The notes under the pieces were generated by a model. The model had not been told where the DNA came from. It ran no database searches and saw only the letters and a list, made by a program, of their open reading frames with translations. DNA of 64,000 bases. It comes from a bacterium (GTDB taxonomy: Bacteria; 4484-113; JAFGCY01). The stretch is from NCBI GenBank assembly GCA_020849855.1, contig JADZFO010000034.1, forward strand, positions 83,557 through 147,556. The letters run 5' to 3'. Positions 1 through 9,081 of this stretch are shown piece by piece. The translations under genes and the position numbers were made by a program. Positions within the stretch are counted from its first letter, which is position 1, and every line of letters starts with the position of its first letter.

Positions 1-1
1 T

Positions 2-670
2 TCCGAGCTGCACCACTGGGAGCATGTTGCCGCGGCGCTGCAGGAGCTTGGCCACGACGTGAGCCTGGAACAGATCATCGCAGAATCTGAGAAGGTGATC
101 GAGACCTACTGCCCTTCCCTGACCCGCAGCATCATCTGGCGGCTTTGCGGCGGGCGCCGGGAGCACTATGACGCCGTCCTCAAGCGCACGGTTCCGCTGG
201 TCCTGGAGCGGCTGCGGGACAAGCAGGAGTTTCTGCGCCTCAACCCGCTCTTCCCCGGCGTGCATGACCTGCTGGAGGAACTGTCTCAGCATTATCTGCT
301 GGCAGTCATAAGCCAGAACTTTGTTGAGGCGCAGCTCTGGCTGGAGTTTCACGACCTGGACGGCTACTTTCTGCTCGTCAGCATCAGCGCCCGCGAGAGC
401 CTATACAAGCCGGATACGCGCCTCTTTGTGAATACCTGCACGGCCCTTGGTGTTGAGCCGGCCAGCGCGATGATGGTGGGAGACCGCCTGGATAACGATA
501 TCTGGCCGGCGAACCGCATCGGAATGCAGACCGTCAGGGTGCTGGCCGATCCTTACCGCCTGCAACAGCCGCGCTATCACAACGACGTTCCGGGCGCGAC
601 CATTGAGGCGGTGGCCCAGCTCAGGGAAGTGCTGAAGGAAAACAGTGCCTGCGGGACTTTTACCCGTTAG
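2..670 (+). CDS. HAD-superfamily hydrolase, 5'-truncated by window edge
   Basis: The frame is open from base 2, so the N-terminus, including the first catalytic Asp motif (DxD), lies before the window. What remains shows HAD motif II (the Ser in AVISQN), the motif III Lys (YKPDTRLF) and motif IV (VGDRLDNDIWPA), with an all-helical cap-like stretch before motif II. Phosphoglycolate phosphatase/haloacid dehalogenase-type enzymes have this order; the substrate cannot be read. GTG at 59 could be taken for a start, but the upstream frame reads as helix-forming protein and a start there would lose motif I. It ends in a 4-base tail-to-tail overlap with the next gene. Confidence 0.8.
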   Translation, partial: SELHHWEHVAAALQELGHDVSLEQIIAESEKVIETYCPSLTRSIIWRLCGGRREHYDAVLKRTVPLVLERLRDKQEFLRLNPLFPGVHDLLEELSQHYLLAVISQNFVEAQLWLEFHDLDGYFLLVSISARESLYKPDTRLFVNTCTALGVEPASAMMVGDRLDNDIWPANRIGMQTVRVLADPYRLQQPRYHNDVPGATIEAVAQLREVLKENSACGTFTR

Positions 671-1011
671 TACATCAGGCTCTGAATGCGGTCGGGGCTG
701 GAGGCCAGGATCACCCGCGACCCGCGTACAGCAAGCGGGACGGAAAGCGCGGAGGGCTGGCTGCTGAGCAGGGCGCGCAGCTTGTCGGCTTCCTGCACAG
801 GCTGGATAGTGCCGCTTTCAAGCGGGCTGTCGACCGGCCCAGATTCATTGAGAAACGCGTTCTCAAAGGCGAGCAGCCGGGCAAGGGCCGCATCACTCGG
901 CAGATCAGTTTCGATATCCCACTGCTTGACGAGCCCACCGCCGGCAGAGATGAATTCCGTGACCATTGCCATGCGCGGGCATCCCGCCGCACCGTATACG
1001 GAGATTTCCAC
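667..1011 (-). CDS. Small thioredoxin-fold-like protein, function unknown
   Basis: About 114 residues. The pattern is beta strand (VEISVYGAAGCPR), helix, strand (KQWDIETDL), helix, then a VPLAVRGSRVI segment with a Pro where thioredoxin-fold proteins keep the cis-Pro. Only one Cys (GCP) is present, so a CxxC dithiol is absent and redox catalysis is doubtful. An ArsD-like or glutaredoxin-like origin is possible. GTG at 1011 is preferred because GGAGG lies 8 bases upstream; GTG at 1017 would leave only 2 bases. A minus-strand TATACT at 1062-1067 could be its -10 box. Fold assignment is inference. Confidence 0.55.
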   Translation of the reverse strand: MEISVYGAAGCPRMAMVTEFISAGGGLVKQWDIETDLPSDAALARLLAFENAFLNESGPVDSPLESGTIQPVQEADKLRALLSSQPSALSVPLAVRGSRVILASSPDRIQSLMY

Positions 1012-1135
1012 CTTCACTTCCTCCGGAATACCAAGGTGTCCGCGCTATGCGCTGATGGAATAGTATAACCGCGAGGCAAGCTTCCTGCAGAGCAGGATTA
1101 GCTTAATCGGCGTTAAAAGCTAGGCAGGATGCGTG

Positions 1136-1327
1136 TTACTCGCCGCCGTCGCTGCTTTCACCGCTGTCCATGTCGGTATCACCGACCGTGCCGCCGCTCA
1201 TCTGTTCGGCCACGCCGACGGCGTTGGCGCCGCCGCGCTCGGTGGTATCGGCTGTATCGGCGGCCTCGTTGCAGCCCGCCAGCTGGAAGAGAGCGGCCAG
1301 TGCCGCGATGAGCAGGAGTGTACGCAT
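1136..1327 (-). CDS. Small lipoprotein, 63 aa
   Basis: The start MRTLLLIAALAALF leads into a lipobox (LAGC, Cys about residue 19), followed by an acidic, Thr/Ser/Gly-rich tail with no predicted fold, as in small outer-membrane or periplasmic lipoproteins. GAGGA sits about 8 bases before the ATG. A longer frame upstream to 1414 is basic and looks non-coding. No homologue recognised. It is transcribed away from the tRNA cluster, whose promoter begins about 110 bases upstream on the other strand. Confidence 0.65.
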   Translation of the reverse strand: MRTLLLIAALAALFQLAGCNEAADTADTTERGGANAVGVAEQMSGGTVGDTDMDSGESSDGGE

Positions 1328-1435
1328 TGTCAGTCCTCGCCTTGGGTCTGGTCGTGTTGACCGCGATGATTTTAGCGCTCTGCAGGTGACATGCCAACGA
1401 CATGCCGGCAGCACTCACAAGAGCATCAAAATATG

Positions 1436-1464
1436 TTGACAGCCCAGCACTTTGCGGGTATCTT
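1436..1464 (+). promoter_or_regulatory. Promoter of tRNA-Thr/tRNA-Tyr
   Basis: TTGACA (1436-1441), a 17-base spacer and TATCTT (1459-1464). The expected start near 1471 is about 13 bases before the mature tRNA-Thr. Confidence 0.75.
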
Positions 1465-1483
1465 TAGCAGCCCTGTCTGACAT

Positions 1484-1556
1484 GCCGGCGTAGCTCAGTT
1501 GGCAGAGCAGCTGACTTGTAATCAGCAGGTCGTCCGTTCGAACCGGATCGCCGGCT
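1484..1556 (+). tRNA. tRNA-Thr (anticodon TGT)
   Basis: Complete cloverleaf of 73 nt. Acceptor GCCGGCG pairs with CGCCGGC; the anticodon loop is CTTGTAA; the T arm carries TTCGAAC. CCA is not encoded. It is the first tRNA of the Thr-Tyr-Gly-Thr series that precedes tuf in many bacteria. Confidence 0.95.
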
Positions 1557-1622
1557 CTTTCACCTCTTACACAGTGGTGATGGACGGACAAGCAGCGGTG
1601 GCCTGGCCCCGCTTTGAAATCT

Positions 1623-1706
1623 GGAGGGATGTCCGAGTGGCTAAAGGAGGCAGACTGTAAATCTGTTCGGCTTCGCCGTACGGTGGTTCGAATCCACCTC
1701 CCTCCA
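1623..1706 (+). tRNA. tRNA-Tyr (anticodon GTA)
   Basis: Class II tRNA of 84 nt. Acceptor GGAGGGA pairs with TCCCTCC; the anticodon loop is CTGTAAA; the long variable arm includes TCGGCTTCGCCG. CCA is not encoded. It lies 66 bases after tRNA-Thr and is probably co-transcribed. Confidence 0.95.
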
Positions 1707-1800
1707 TTTTTAACCACCTGCTCAGGACCTCCGCACTTCCCCGCTCCAGACCTTGGCCTCACCCTCTTCCGTCACTACCCGACAGCCAAAACCTGCGGCT

Positions 1801-3993
1801 CTATGCCGGAGATGGGTTGGATACTGCTTCAGTCTGTGTAAGGTCAGCAAGCAGCTCTTCCACGCTGTCCCGGCTGGTCTGACCGGCAGCGATCAGCTCC
1901 TCCAGATAGAGCAGGTCCTCGGCTTCCAGCGGGCCGTGTTCATCCATGAAGCGACGGTACTCGCCCAGGACGCGGCGGTCGCCACTGAGCCAGTTGCCAT
2001 GGGCCAGCAGCAGGTCCAGGCGGCGCGAAGGGTAAATGTCCCGCGCCTTGGCCAGCGCCTGCATGGCGGCATCCCGGTTGCCGATCAGCAGCTGATATGC
2101 CGCGAAGTTAACGTGGACGTCCGCCAGGTCATCCGCTGCGGCAATGCGCTGCATGATCTCTTCAGCCTGGTGGTAGAAGCTATTGGCCTCTTCCAGGCGG
2201 CCGTCCAGCAGTGCTACCGCGCAGAGGCCCTGCAGGTCGTTTGCCTCGCCCAGTGAGCTCTTGGCCTCACGGTGCAGCTCAAGAGCGCGTTCATAGCTTG
2301 AGCGGGCCTCAGGCAGGCGGCGCAGCTGCAGATAGACATCACCCTCAGCCTCATGCCCATTGGCCACGCCCAGGGTGTCGCCGATGTGCTGGTGCCGCTC
2401 CAGCGCAGCCTGATAGTGCGTCAGTGCATCCAGGGCGCGGCCGGCCTTGAGGGCCAGGTCGCCCAGCCCGAAGTGCGCATTACCAGCGGGAATAGCGTAG
2501 TCAACCTTGTTGGCATGCTCCAGTGCGAGCTGCATATGGTGCTCAGCAACACCGTCCTCGCCGCGGCGCAACGCCAGCTGGGACAGGTGCCAGTGCGCAT
2601 CGGCGGCCTCAGCATCCAAGCCATAGCGCCCGGCGATGGTCAGTGTCAGGTTCGCCGCATCGAGGGCTTCATCCAAGCGGCGGATATGCCGCAGGATCAG
2701 GGCGACTATGTTCAAGACCTCCGCGGCAAGCTGGGGCTGCAGGTCCTGCACCTTTTCGACGAATGAGCGCATGCGGCGGTCCCAGGCGCCCATCGCCTCT
2801 TCCAGGGCCTTGACCGAGTAGTTGTGGAAATAGGTCTGCCGCGCTTCACGCAGGAAACCACGGATGGACTCCAGGGCCTGGGTCATCAGAGGCTCTGTGG
2901 CGCGGGAGATGCGCTGCGCCCGGTCGACCCAGTCGATCCTGGCTTCAAGGGCGTCAAGGCCGATGCCATAGCAGAGCTGCTCCATCAGCTGCAGGGCCGG
3001 CAGCTTCGAGCCGCTCTCCGGCAGCAGGTATGACGCGCGCGGCGAGCTGTCGATCAGTTCCTGGGCCCGGCGGCTGAGGCTGTCGCGAGAGCTGTAGCCG
3101 GACCACCAGAGGCCATAAGGCAGGCTGTGCGGGTCATTGAGGGCGTCCTCGATCACTTCCATGACCCGGTCCTCGGCACCGGAGTAGCCAATCACGATCA
3201 GGCCCGTGCGGCGCAGTACTCGACGGAACTGGGCAAAGAGGTCGGATTGGTGGCCTTCCTCGCCAAGGTAGCGATACTTCAGCTCCTCGGGCGTGTTCTT
3301 CAGGTCATAGTGGATGTGCCGGCCGTGCAGGTAGACCACTGTCGGGAACTCCGGGGTGTCGTCAATCATGCGATAGCTGACTGAATCAACAACATCCGCC
3401 GGGCGATTGCCAATGTAAAAGGTCAGCGGCAGCAGCTCGTCAAAGTTTGTGGTGAAGACGTGCCGGGCGAAGCTGCTGGCCAGCGGCGATTCCTGGGTGG
3501 CCCGAATGCTGCCCGAAAAGCCGCGAGAGCCGGCGATGAGGATTGCGGCCAGCAGAATGGACTCCTCGGTCATCTGCAGATGGTTGGCGGCCGCCCACTG
3601 GATCGCGGCGGTAATGAAGTCGTGCCGCGCGGGTGGCAGCGGCAGCACACGGTCCATCAGTTCGTAATAGTTCGAACCCGGCGCAGGCGGCCGGTTTCTG
3701 GTGACTTCAAATATGTGCTCCCAGTCCAGGCGCTCTGCCGGATCAGCCGTCTCATCCAGCGGCAGGCCTTCATCCAGCTTGTTGATCCAGTGCTGGAAGA
3801 GCTCCAGCGCGCTGGTCAGATGGCCTGTGGAGGGCACACCAGCGCTGAGACTGAAGCCCGCTCCGATCAAAAAGGTAAAGAGCGGGCCCTCCATGCGCAT
3901 TTCCTGGCCTGGCCTGGCCATGCGGGCATGCACAGTCCGTCTGACGCTTTGCAGCAGCTCCTGAACCGAGGCTTCCTTGCGAAGATGGGACAC
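1801..3993 (-). CDS. SIR2-like NAD-binding domain fused to a TPR array
   Basis: About 730 aa. The N-terminal 290 residues form a SIR2-like module: FLIGAGFSLSAGVP (about 42-55, the GAG-S NAD site), TTNFDELL (about 181-188), YLHGR with the candidate catalytic His (about 223) and IGYSGAED (about 268-275), as in SIR2 proteins of anti-phage systems rather than protein deacylases; no Zn-Cys pairs are seen. Residues about 430-700 are tetratricopeptide repeats (A-x-A-x8-LG-x-A patterns). GTG at 3993 is chosen because TATCTT ends 6 bases upstream, as in other genes here; ATG at 3999 is the alternative. It lies opposite to and inside a conserved tRNA-tuf cluster. NAD-depleting defence is inference; signalling is possible. 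Confidence 0.8.
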   Translation of the reverse strand: MSHLRKEASVQELLQSVRRTVHARMARPGQEMRMEGPLFTFLIGAGFSLSAGVPSTGHLTSALELFQHWINKLDEGLPLDETADPAERLDWEHIFEVTRNRPPAPGSNYYELMDRVLPLPPARHDFITAAIQWAAANHLQMTEESILLAAILIAGSRGFSGSIRATQESPLASSFARHVFTTNFDELLPLTFYIGNRPADVVDSVSYRMIDDTPEFPTVVYLHGRHIHYDLKNTPEELKYRYLGEEGHQSDLFAQFRRVLRRTGLIVIGYSGAEDRVMEVIEDALNDPHSLPYGLWWSGYSSRDSLSRRAQELIDSSPRASYLLPESGSKLPALQLMEQLCYGIGLDALEARIDWVDRAQRISRATEPLMTQALESIRGFLREARQTYFHNYSVKALEEAMGAWDRRMRSFVEKVQDLQPQLAAEVLNIVALILRHIRRLDEALDAANLTLTIAGRYGLDAEAADAHWHLSQLALRRGEDGVAEHHMQLALEHANKVDYAIPAGNAHFGLGDLALKAGRALDALTHYQAALERHQHIGDTLGVANGHEAEGDVYLQLRRLPEARSSYERALELHREAKSSLGEANDLQGLCAVALLDGRLEEANSFYHQAEEIMQRIAAADDLADVHVNFAAYQLLIGNRDAAMQALAKARDIYPSRRLDLLLAHGNWLSGDRRVLGEYRRFMDEHGPLEAEDLLYLEELIAAGQTSRDSVEELLADLTQTEAVSNPSPA

Positions 3994-3999
3994 CTGCAT

Positions 4000-4005
4000 A
4001 AGATA
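4000..4005 (-). promoter_or_regulatory. -10 box of the SIR2-TPR gene
   Basis: TATCTT on the minus strand, 6 bases before GTG 3993. The same hexamer serves the tRNA-Thr promoter. Confidence 0.45.
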
Positions 4006-4094
4006 GCAGGTCTGCGGCCAATGCGCATAAAGCGCAGCCCGGCGATTGCACGCGCAGTACAGCCCCGCCGTTCGTCAGCCGCGGCTGCAAGGGG

Positions 4095-4100
4095 TATAAT
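4095..4100 (+). promoter_or_regulatory. -10 box of tRNA-Gly(TCC)
   Basis: Perfect TATAAT ending 10 bases before the tRNA. A TTCGTC at 4071-4076 (18-base spacing) is a weak -35. This tRNA thus seems to have its own promoter after the split of the tRNA cluster. Confidence 0.65.
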
Positions 4101-4110
4101 CCCGAGCCGC

Positions 4111-4184
4111 GCGGGAGTAGCTTAATGGTAAAGCTCCAGCCTTCCAAGCTGGTCACGCGGGTTCGATTCCCGTCTCCCGCTCCA
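4111..4184 (+). tRNA. tRNA-Gly (anticodon TCC)
   Basis: 74 nt with CCA encoded. Acceptor GCGGGAG pairs with CTCCCGC; the anticodon loop is CTTCCAA; the T arm carries TTCGATT. Confidence 0.95.
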
Positions 4185-4246
4185 CTTACCCCTGCCGTGC
4201 CGCTGCAAGCCTTTGAACACGCAACGCGCCCGGGGGTCTGACCTTC

Positions 4247-6148
4247 ATGCTTCTGCTGAGCTTGGGTTTCTCAGAAACTTCAAAGGCCAGAACTGCAGGC
4301 TCCGGCCCGCTCCGGCGGATCCTCTACGCTTTCCTGGCCACCTGTTTCTGCACAGCACTGATTGCCGGTTTTCCAGGCTACGCTGCAGCGCAGGAATCCT
4401 CACTTTTCCCCGTGTCTGACGAGTTATCCCTGAACGGCGATTTTGAGGAGCGCGCCAGACGCAGAGCCCTGGCCCAGGGCTGGGAAGCCTGGCCTTCCGG
4501 CCAGACAGATGCATACCATTGGGACGGCGACGCAGGCATCGGCGGAAGCGGCGCTCTGCTGATCAGCGACCCGGCCCTGAGCAGCGGCTGCGGTGCGCAT
4601 CAGCGCCTTGAGCTGCGCCAGAGCAAGGCAGTGCCGCTTTACTACTCGATCTACAGCCGGGAAGTGCGCCCCGCCAAACGCTCAAAAACAGCCCTTACCT
4701 ATGGCGCCCAGTTCAAGGTTACCTACGCCGACGGCAGCGAGGAGTCCTTCTCCGCCTTCTTTGGCAGCAGCGGCAGCGCAAAGCCCGGCAGCGGCGAGGC
4801 CGCCGGTTGGATGTACCTGGATGGCTACATCTGGCCGGCTTATGCCAGGGGCAAGCCCGGCAGGGCTAAGGCGATCAAGTTCCTGGACATCTACCTCGTA
4901 TACAGCGGCCAGGGAGGCAGCGTGGCCTTCGACCGCCTAAGTCTCAGGCAGCTGCGCCCCGATCTGGATGCGGTCAGGCCGCTCAGGTCCCCCACCCGTC
5001 TGCTGGTCTACAGCACCATGAACCCGGCGTATGCGGCCGCAAACGGCAGGAAATGGGCCGCCACCGGCATTGACGGCTTCATGTTCGACCACGGCCAGCT
5101 GCTGCTGGGCGATAACCCGCGGGCCGCCGCCGATGAGACTGAGTTCAAGCAGAAGGTGGCTGAGCTGGCCGGCTATGGCATCGACCGAAACTTCCTGCTG
5201 CTGCAGAACCGCCGTGGCACCGGGCCTGACTTCTCGGACGTTTTTGATGACGCGGCCTGGCGCAGCCTGCTCAGCAGCCTGGGCGAATCGGCCCGCTATG
5301 CGAAAAGCACCGGTCTGCGCGGCCTGGTGCTGGACATGGAACCGGTTATCTCCAAGCGCCAGCCGCGCAGCATGCTGGCCTATTACCCTGACAGCGGCAA
5401 AACAGAGGCGCGGTGTGCCGAGCAGCTTTTTAAGCGCGGCAAGCAGGTGATGAGCAGCCTGGAAGAGCAGTTCCCGGGCCTGGAAGTCATCCTACTGCCG
5501 CACCTTTCTGAGCATGACAGCGGGCTGTACCGCTTCTATGGCGACTTCTTCGCCGGGATGGCTGCCGCCGCCAGTGCCGGCCCGCAGCAGATCATTGTCG
5601 GGGAGGAACGCAGCCAGACAAGCTGGAAGCTGCCGGGATTCCGGGTGGATGACATCGTGGACGACGAGGGCAGCGCTGCCCGCCTCGCCCTGGACGCGCA
5701 TGCTGAAACAGCCCAGCTGAGCTGGCCGCTGGAAAGCAACCTTGCGCTTAACCCGGCGCCGACAGCCTCCTGGCGCCGGCTTGAGCCGCGCGGGAAGGCC
5801 GCCTTCTGGGCCGGCCGGGCTGAGATCTATGGCGATGAGGACCTCGGCAGCCCCTACGTGGACAAGTCAACCAAGTACCGCCCTGACCACTTCTACCGGC
5901 AGCTGGAGACCATGACCACGCGCCTGCCCCAGGCACGTTATCTCTGGATCTATGACCACGGCTCATCCCTGCTGCAGATGAGCCCGGCCGAACTTGAAGC
6001 CTACGGGCCGCAGGGCCGCTGGCCTGATAAGGGCCTGAAGTGGGCCTACCGCGGCCGGGTGGACTTCGCCCGCCAGCCGGTCGACCCCTTCCTGGACTAC
6101 TATTTCTGCGTCACCCGCCGCTTCTTTGGCGCAGATGACCCGCTATAG
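4247..6148 (+). CDS. Secreted protein with CBM-like and TIM-barrel-like domains
   Basis: 633 aa. After a basic N-terminus there is a hydrophobic segment (ILYAFLATCFCTALIAGF, about 25-42) and an AAAQ cleavage-like site, so export is likely. Residues about 55-230 look like a beta-sandwich carbohydrate-binding module (NGDFEER opening, as in CBM4/9-type domains). Residues about 245-600 read as a TIM barrel, with strands ending IDGFMFDHGQ and LRGLVLDMEP; acidic residues at such ends are typical of glycoside hydrolases. No family was assigned. It lies between tRNA-Gly and the SDR gene, interrupting the ancestral tRNA order. ATG 4247 follows a G-run; hydrolase activity is inference. Confidence 0.7.
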   Translation: MLLLSLGFSETSKARTAGSGPLRRILYAFLATCFCTALIAGFPGYAAAQESSLFPVSDELSLNGDFEERARRRALAQGWEAWPSGQTDAYHWDGDAGIGGSGALLISDPALSSGCGAHQRLELRQSKAVPLYYSIYSREVRPAKRSKTALTYGAQFKVTYADGSEESFSAFFGSSGSAKPGSGEAAGWMYLDGYIWPAYARGKPGRAKAIKFLDIYLVYSGQGGSVAFDRLSLRQLRPDLDAVRPLRSPTRLLVYSTMNPAYAAANGRKWAATGIDGFMFDHGQLLLGDNPRAAADETEFKQKVAELAGYGIDRNFLLLQNRRGTGPDFSDVFDDAAWRSLLSSLGESARYAKSTGLRGLVLDMEPVISKRQPRSMLAYYPDSGKTEARCAEQLFKRGKQVMSSLEEQFPGLEVILLPHLSEHDSGLYRFYGDFFAGMAAAASAGPQQIIVGEERSQTSWKLPGFRVDDIVDDEGSAARLALDAHAETAQLSWPLESNLALNPAPTASWRRLEPRGKAAFWAGRAEIYGDEDLGSPYVDKSTKYRPDHFYRQLETMTTRLPQARYLWIYDHGSSLLQMSPAELEAYGPQGRWPDKGLKWAYRGRVDFARQPVDPFLDYYFCVTRRFFGADDPL

Positions 6149-6247
6149 CCGGGCAGGGGCAGTAGAACAATTGCAGCCTGATGGCGGTATTTAAGTCCCC
6201 GCACCAATACCACTTAACCGCCCGCCCGTGCGAACCATGGAGGCTTG

Positions 6248-7096
6248 ATGCCAGGCACTGACAAGATCTGGTTCATCACCGGCTGCTCGACCGGCTTTGG
6301 CCGCGAGCTCTCACGATTGCTGCTTGAACGCGGCTACAAGGTGGCCATCACCGCTCGCGACCCCGGCAGCCTTGCAGAGTTCAAGCCCGCCGCCGAGAGC
6401 GGCCAGGCCCTGCTGCTGGCGCTGGATGTGACCGACCCGCAGCAGATCAGGGATGCTGCGGCCAGCGCTGAGAGGCATTTCGGCCGCGTTGACGTGCTGG
6501 TGAACAACGCCGGTATCGGCTACTTTGCCGCCGTGGAGGAAAGCGAGGATGAGGAAGTCCGCCGTATGTTTGAGATCAACGTCTTTGGTCTGGCAAACAT
6601 GACCAAGGCGCTGCTGCCTGGCATGCGCAGCCGCCGCAGCGGGCACATTGTCAACATTTCATCAATCGGCGGCCTGGCCAGCTTCCCGGCTGTGGGCTTC
6701 TACAACGCCACCAAGTTCGCGGTTGAAGGCCTGTCTGAGGCACTTTACAAGGAGCTGCAGCCCCTGGGTGTGAAGGTCACCATTATTGAGCCCAGCGGCT
6801 TCAGGACCGACTGGGCCGGCCGTTCCGCCCGTGAAAGCGGCATCCAGATTGACGACTACGCGGAGACAGCCGGCGCCAACCGGGCCAACCTGCGCCGGAT
6901 CAGCGGCAACCAGGCCGGGGATCCGGTCCGCGCCGCTGAGGCGATCATCAAGGCGGTGGAGGATCCGGACCCGCCCCTGCGCCTGCTGCTTGGCAAGGCG
7001 GCCCTGAAGGGTGCGCGGGCCAAGCTGGAGCTGCTGGCCCGGGACTTCGACCGCTGGGAGCAAACCAGCGTCGGCGCGGACTTCCCAGAAGCGTGA
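6248..7096 (+). CDS. Short-chain dehydrogenase/reductase (SDR), classical
   Basis: 282 aa. The Rossmann cofactor motif is TGCSTGFG (about 10-17), followed by NNAGIG, the Ser of NISSIGG and the YNATK catalytic Tyr/Lys. The TGCSTGFGRE start resembles the SDR subgroup annotated as 3-oxoacyl- or retinol-type oxidoreductases acting with NADP(H); Arg in ITARD also suggests NADPH. The substrate is unknown. ATG 6248 has GGAGG 4 bases upstream; TTG 6245 would leave 1 base. It follows the secreted protein by 99 bases on the same strand. Confidence 0.9.
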   Translation: MPGTDKIWFITGCSTGFGRELSRLLLERGYKVAITARDPGSLAEFKPAAESGQALLLALDVTDPQQIRDAAASAERHFGRVDVLVNNAGIGYFAAVEESEDEEVRRMFEINVFGLANMTKALLPGMRSRRSGHIVNISSIGGLASFPAVGFYNATKFAVEGLSEALYKELQPLGVKVTIIEPSGFRTDWAGRSARESGIQIDDYAETAGANRANLRRISGNQAGDPVRAAEAIIKAVEDPDPPLRLLLGKAALKGARAKLELLARDFDRWEQTSVGADFPEA

Positions 7097-7177
7097 AACG
7101 CGTTATAATGGGCTTCTGCAAGGCTTCTTCCGTCCGGAGGATTTCACCCTCAGACGGCAATAGGCTAAACAAGGGTA

Positions 7178-7207
7178 TTGCACAGGTCTTTGACCCTGTG
7201 TTAAACT
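7178..7207 (+). promoter_or_regulatory. Promoter of tRNA-Thr(GGT)-tuf
   Basis: TTGCAC (7178-7183), an 18-base spacer and TAAACT (7202-7207). The expected start near 7214 is just before the tRNA at 7218. A second TATAAT at 7104-7109 lies farther upstream. Confidence 0.6.
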
Positions 7208-7217
7208 ACCCGTTCGC

Positions 7218-7290
<73 letters not shown>

Positions 7291-7481
7291 CTCTTTACGC
7301 TCTTCAGTACGGCTGGTGCGGACCCGGCAACTTGAACGCGGCGATGCTGCTGCGTGCCGGAAATTCCGGCTTCTCCCAGCTACTGGAAGGTTGAGCGCTG
7401 GCGGTGCCGGCAGCCTGAGCAGGCTTCAAAGCTCCCCCAACCGGTGGGTGACCGGGAGAGTAACCACTCGAGGTGCTTTAA

Positions 7482-8678
7482 ATGGCTAAGGCTAAGTTCG
7501 AGCGTACTAAACCCCACGTCAACGTGGGCACGATCGGGCACGTCGACCACGGCAAGACTACTCTGACAGCGGCGATCACCAAAACGCTGGCGGGCAAGGG
7601 TCAGGCCAAGTTCATCGCATTCGATGAGATCGACAAGGCTCCCGAAGAGAAGGCGCGCGGTATCACAATCGCGACGGCGCACGTGGAGTATGAGAGCGAC
7701 AACCGCCACTATGCCCACGTGGACTGCCCGGGCCACGCCGACTACATCAAGAACATGATCACCGGCGCCGCCCAGATGGACGGCGGTATCCTGGTGGTCG
7801 ACGCGTCCTCGGGCGTCATGCCCCAGACGCGTGAGCACGTCCTCCTGGCCCGCCAGGTTGGCGTGCCTTTCCTGGTCGTCTTTATGAATAAGGTCGACCT
7901 GGTTGACGACCCGGACATCATCGAGATCGTCGAGGAAGAGATTCGCGACGTTCTGAACAAGTATGAGTTCCCGGGCGACAAGACTCCGATCATCAAGGGT
8001 TCCGCCTCCAAGGCGCTTGAGGCCCCCAACGCGGATCACCCGGATGCGGCCTGCATCATGGAACTCGTCAACGCGCTGGATACCTACATCCCTGAGCCGA
8101 CCCGCGAGATCGACAAGCCCTTCCTGCTGCCGGTTGAAGACGTCTTCACCATTACCGGCCGCGGTACGGTGGCGACCGGCCGTGTCGAGCGTGGCAAGGT
8201 CCGCGTTGGCGACAAGGTCCAGATCGTCGGCCTGAAGGAAGAGACCAAGGAGTCCGTCTGCACCGGCGTGGAGATGTTCCGCAAGCTGCTGGACGAGGGT
8301 ATGGCCGGCGACAACGTGGGCCTGCTGCTCCGTGGTGTTGAAAAGAAGGATATTGAGCGTGGCCAGGTTATCTGCCAGCCCAACTCCATCAAGCCGCACA
8401 CCAAGTTCACGGCGAACGTCTACGTTCTGAAGAAGGACGAGGGCGGCCGCCACAAGCCCTTCTTCAAGGGCTACCGTCCCCAGTTCTACATCCGTACGAC
8501 CGACGTTACGGGCAACGTGGAGCTGCCGGATGGCGTCGAGATGGTGATGCCTGGCGACAACATCATGATCAGCGCCCAGCTGATCCAGCCGGTGGCGCTC
8601 GAGGAAGGTATGCGCTTCGCGATCCGCGAAGGCGGCCGTACCATCGGCGCCGGCGTTGTCGACAAGATTCTGGCTTAA
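7482..8678 (+). CDS. tuf: Elongation factor Tu
   Basis: 398 aa, the usual length. It delivers aminoacyl-tRNA to the ribosomal A site in a GTP-dependent manner. The GTPase motifs are intact: GHVDHGKT (P-loop), RGITI (switch I Thr), DCPGHADY with the catalytic His, NKVD and a KGSASKAL box (G5, usually RGSAL). Domains 2 and 3 follow in order. GAGG lies 9 bases before ATG 7482. The 190-base leader after tRNA-Thr contains a GCCGGAA-A-TTCCGGC hairpin (7356-7370), of unknown purpose. Co-transcription with tRNA-Thr upstream and rpmG downstream is likely. Confidence 0.99.
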   Translation: MAKAKFERTKPHVNVGTIGHVDHGKTTLTAAITKTLAGKGQAKFIAFDEIDKAPEEKARGITIATAHVEYESDNRHYAHVDCPGHADYIKNMITGAAQMDGGILVVDASSGVMPQTREHVLLARQVGVPFLVVFMNKVDLVDDPDIIEIVEEEIRDVLNKYEFPGDKTPIIKGSASKALEAPNADHPDAACIMELVNALDTYIPEPTREIDKPFLLPVEDVFTITGRGTVATGRVERGKVRVGDKVQIVGLKEETKESVCTGVEMFRKLLDEGMAGDNVGLLLRGVEKKDIERGQVICQPNSIKPHTKFTANVYVLKKDEGGRHKPFFKGYRPQFYIRTTDVTGNVELPDGVEMVMPGDNIMISAQLIQPVALEEGMRFAIREGGRTIGAGVVDKILA

Positions 8679-8739
8679 CACAAGTGGGTCAGGCGGGGCT
8701 TCTGCCCCGCCCTGCCCCGGCACTTAAAGGTGGCGGAAG

Positions 8740-8910
8740 ATGGCTAAGAAAAAGGGTGAAAAGCGAATCAGGGCGATCCTCGCCTGCGAGGAATGTAAGC
8801 AGCGCAACTATTACAGCTCTCGCAACAAGGTGAATACCCCCGCGAAGCTTGAGCTCCGTAAGTACTGCCGCTTCTGCCGCTGCACGAAGCTGCACAAGGA
8901 AACCAAGTAA
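8740..8910 (+). CDS. rpmG: Ribosomal protein bL33
   Basis: 56 aa. It opens with a Lys-rich stretch (MAKKKGEKR) and carries two Cys pairs (CEEC near 16-19 and CRFC near 41-44), i.e. the zinc-binding C+ form of L33 in the large subunit. ATG 8740 is preceded by AAAGGTGG. Its position between tuf and tRNA-Trp/secE is the common one in many phyla. A second, Zn-free copy elsewhere in the genome would be typical but is not visible here. Confidence 0.97.
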   Translation: MAKKKGEKRIRAILACEECKQRNYYSSRNKVNTPAKLELRKYCRFCRCTKLHKETK

Positions 8911-8937
8911 GCAGCTGCGCCAGCAGGCGCCCGGCGT

Positions 8938-9011
8938 AGGCCCATAGTTCAATGGCAGAACACTGGTCTCCAAAACCAGGAATGGGGGTTCGAATCCCTC
9001 TGGGCCTGCCA
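8938..9011 (+). tRNA. tRNA-Trp (anticodon CCA)
   Basis: 74 nt with the 3' CCA encoded. Acceptor AGGCCCA pairs with TGGGCCT; the anticodon loop is CTCCAAA; the T loop is TCGAATC. Found between rpmG and secE, as in many bacteria. Confidence 0.96.
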
Positions 9012-9081
9012 TTTCATACAGCCGGGAAGATGTTCGCAGCGGGGTTTTGCAGACGCAGGGCCCACCTAGTGGAGACTTACA

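Noticed and set aside
1801..7096. Possible integrated phage or genomic island between tRNA genes
   Set aside because: No integrase, excisionase or transposase, and no duplicated tRNA end was found; only the insertion itself is supported.
7104..7156. TATAAT at 7104 and a downstream imperfect hairpin as a terminator or sRNA
   Set aside because: The stem has mismatches and no T-tract, and no independent support for a short RNA is visible; the promoter at 7178 explains tRNA-Thr.
7380..8723. Long open frame antisense to tuf
   Set aside because: It mirrors the G/C-ending codons of tuf; no start signal, no family motif, and low-complexity Val/Leu/Asp content.
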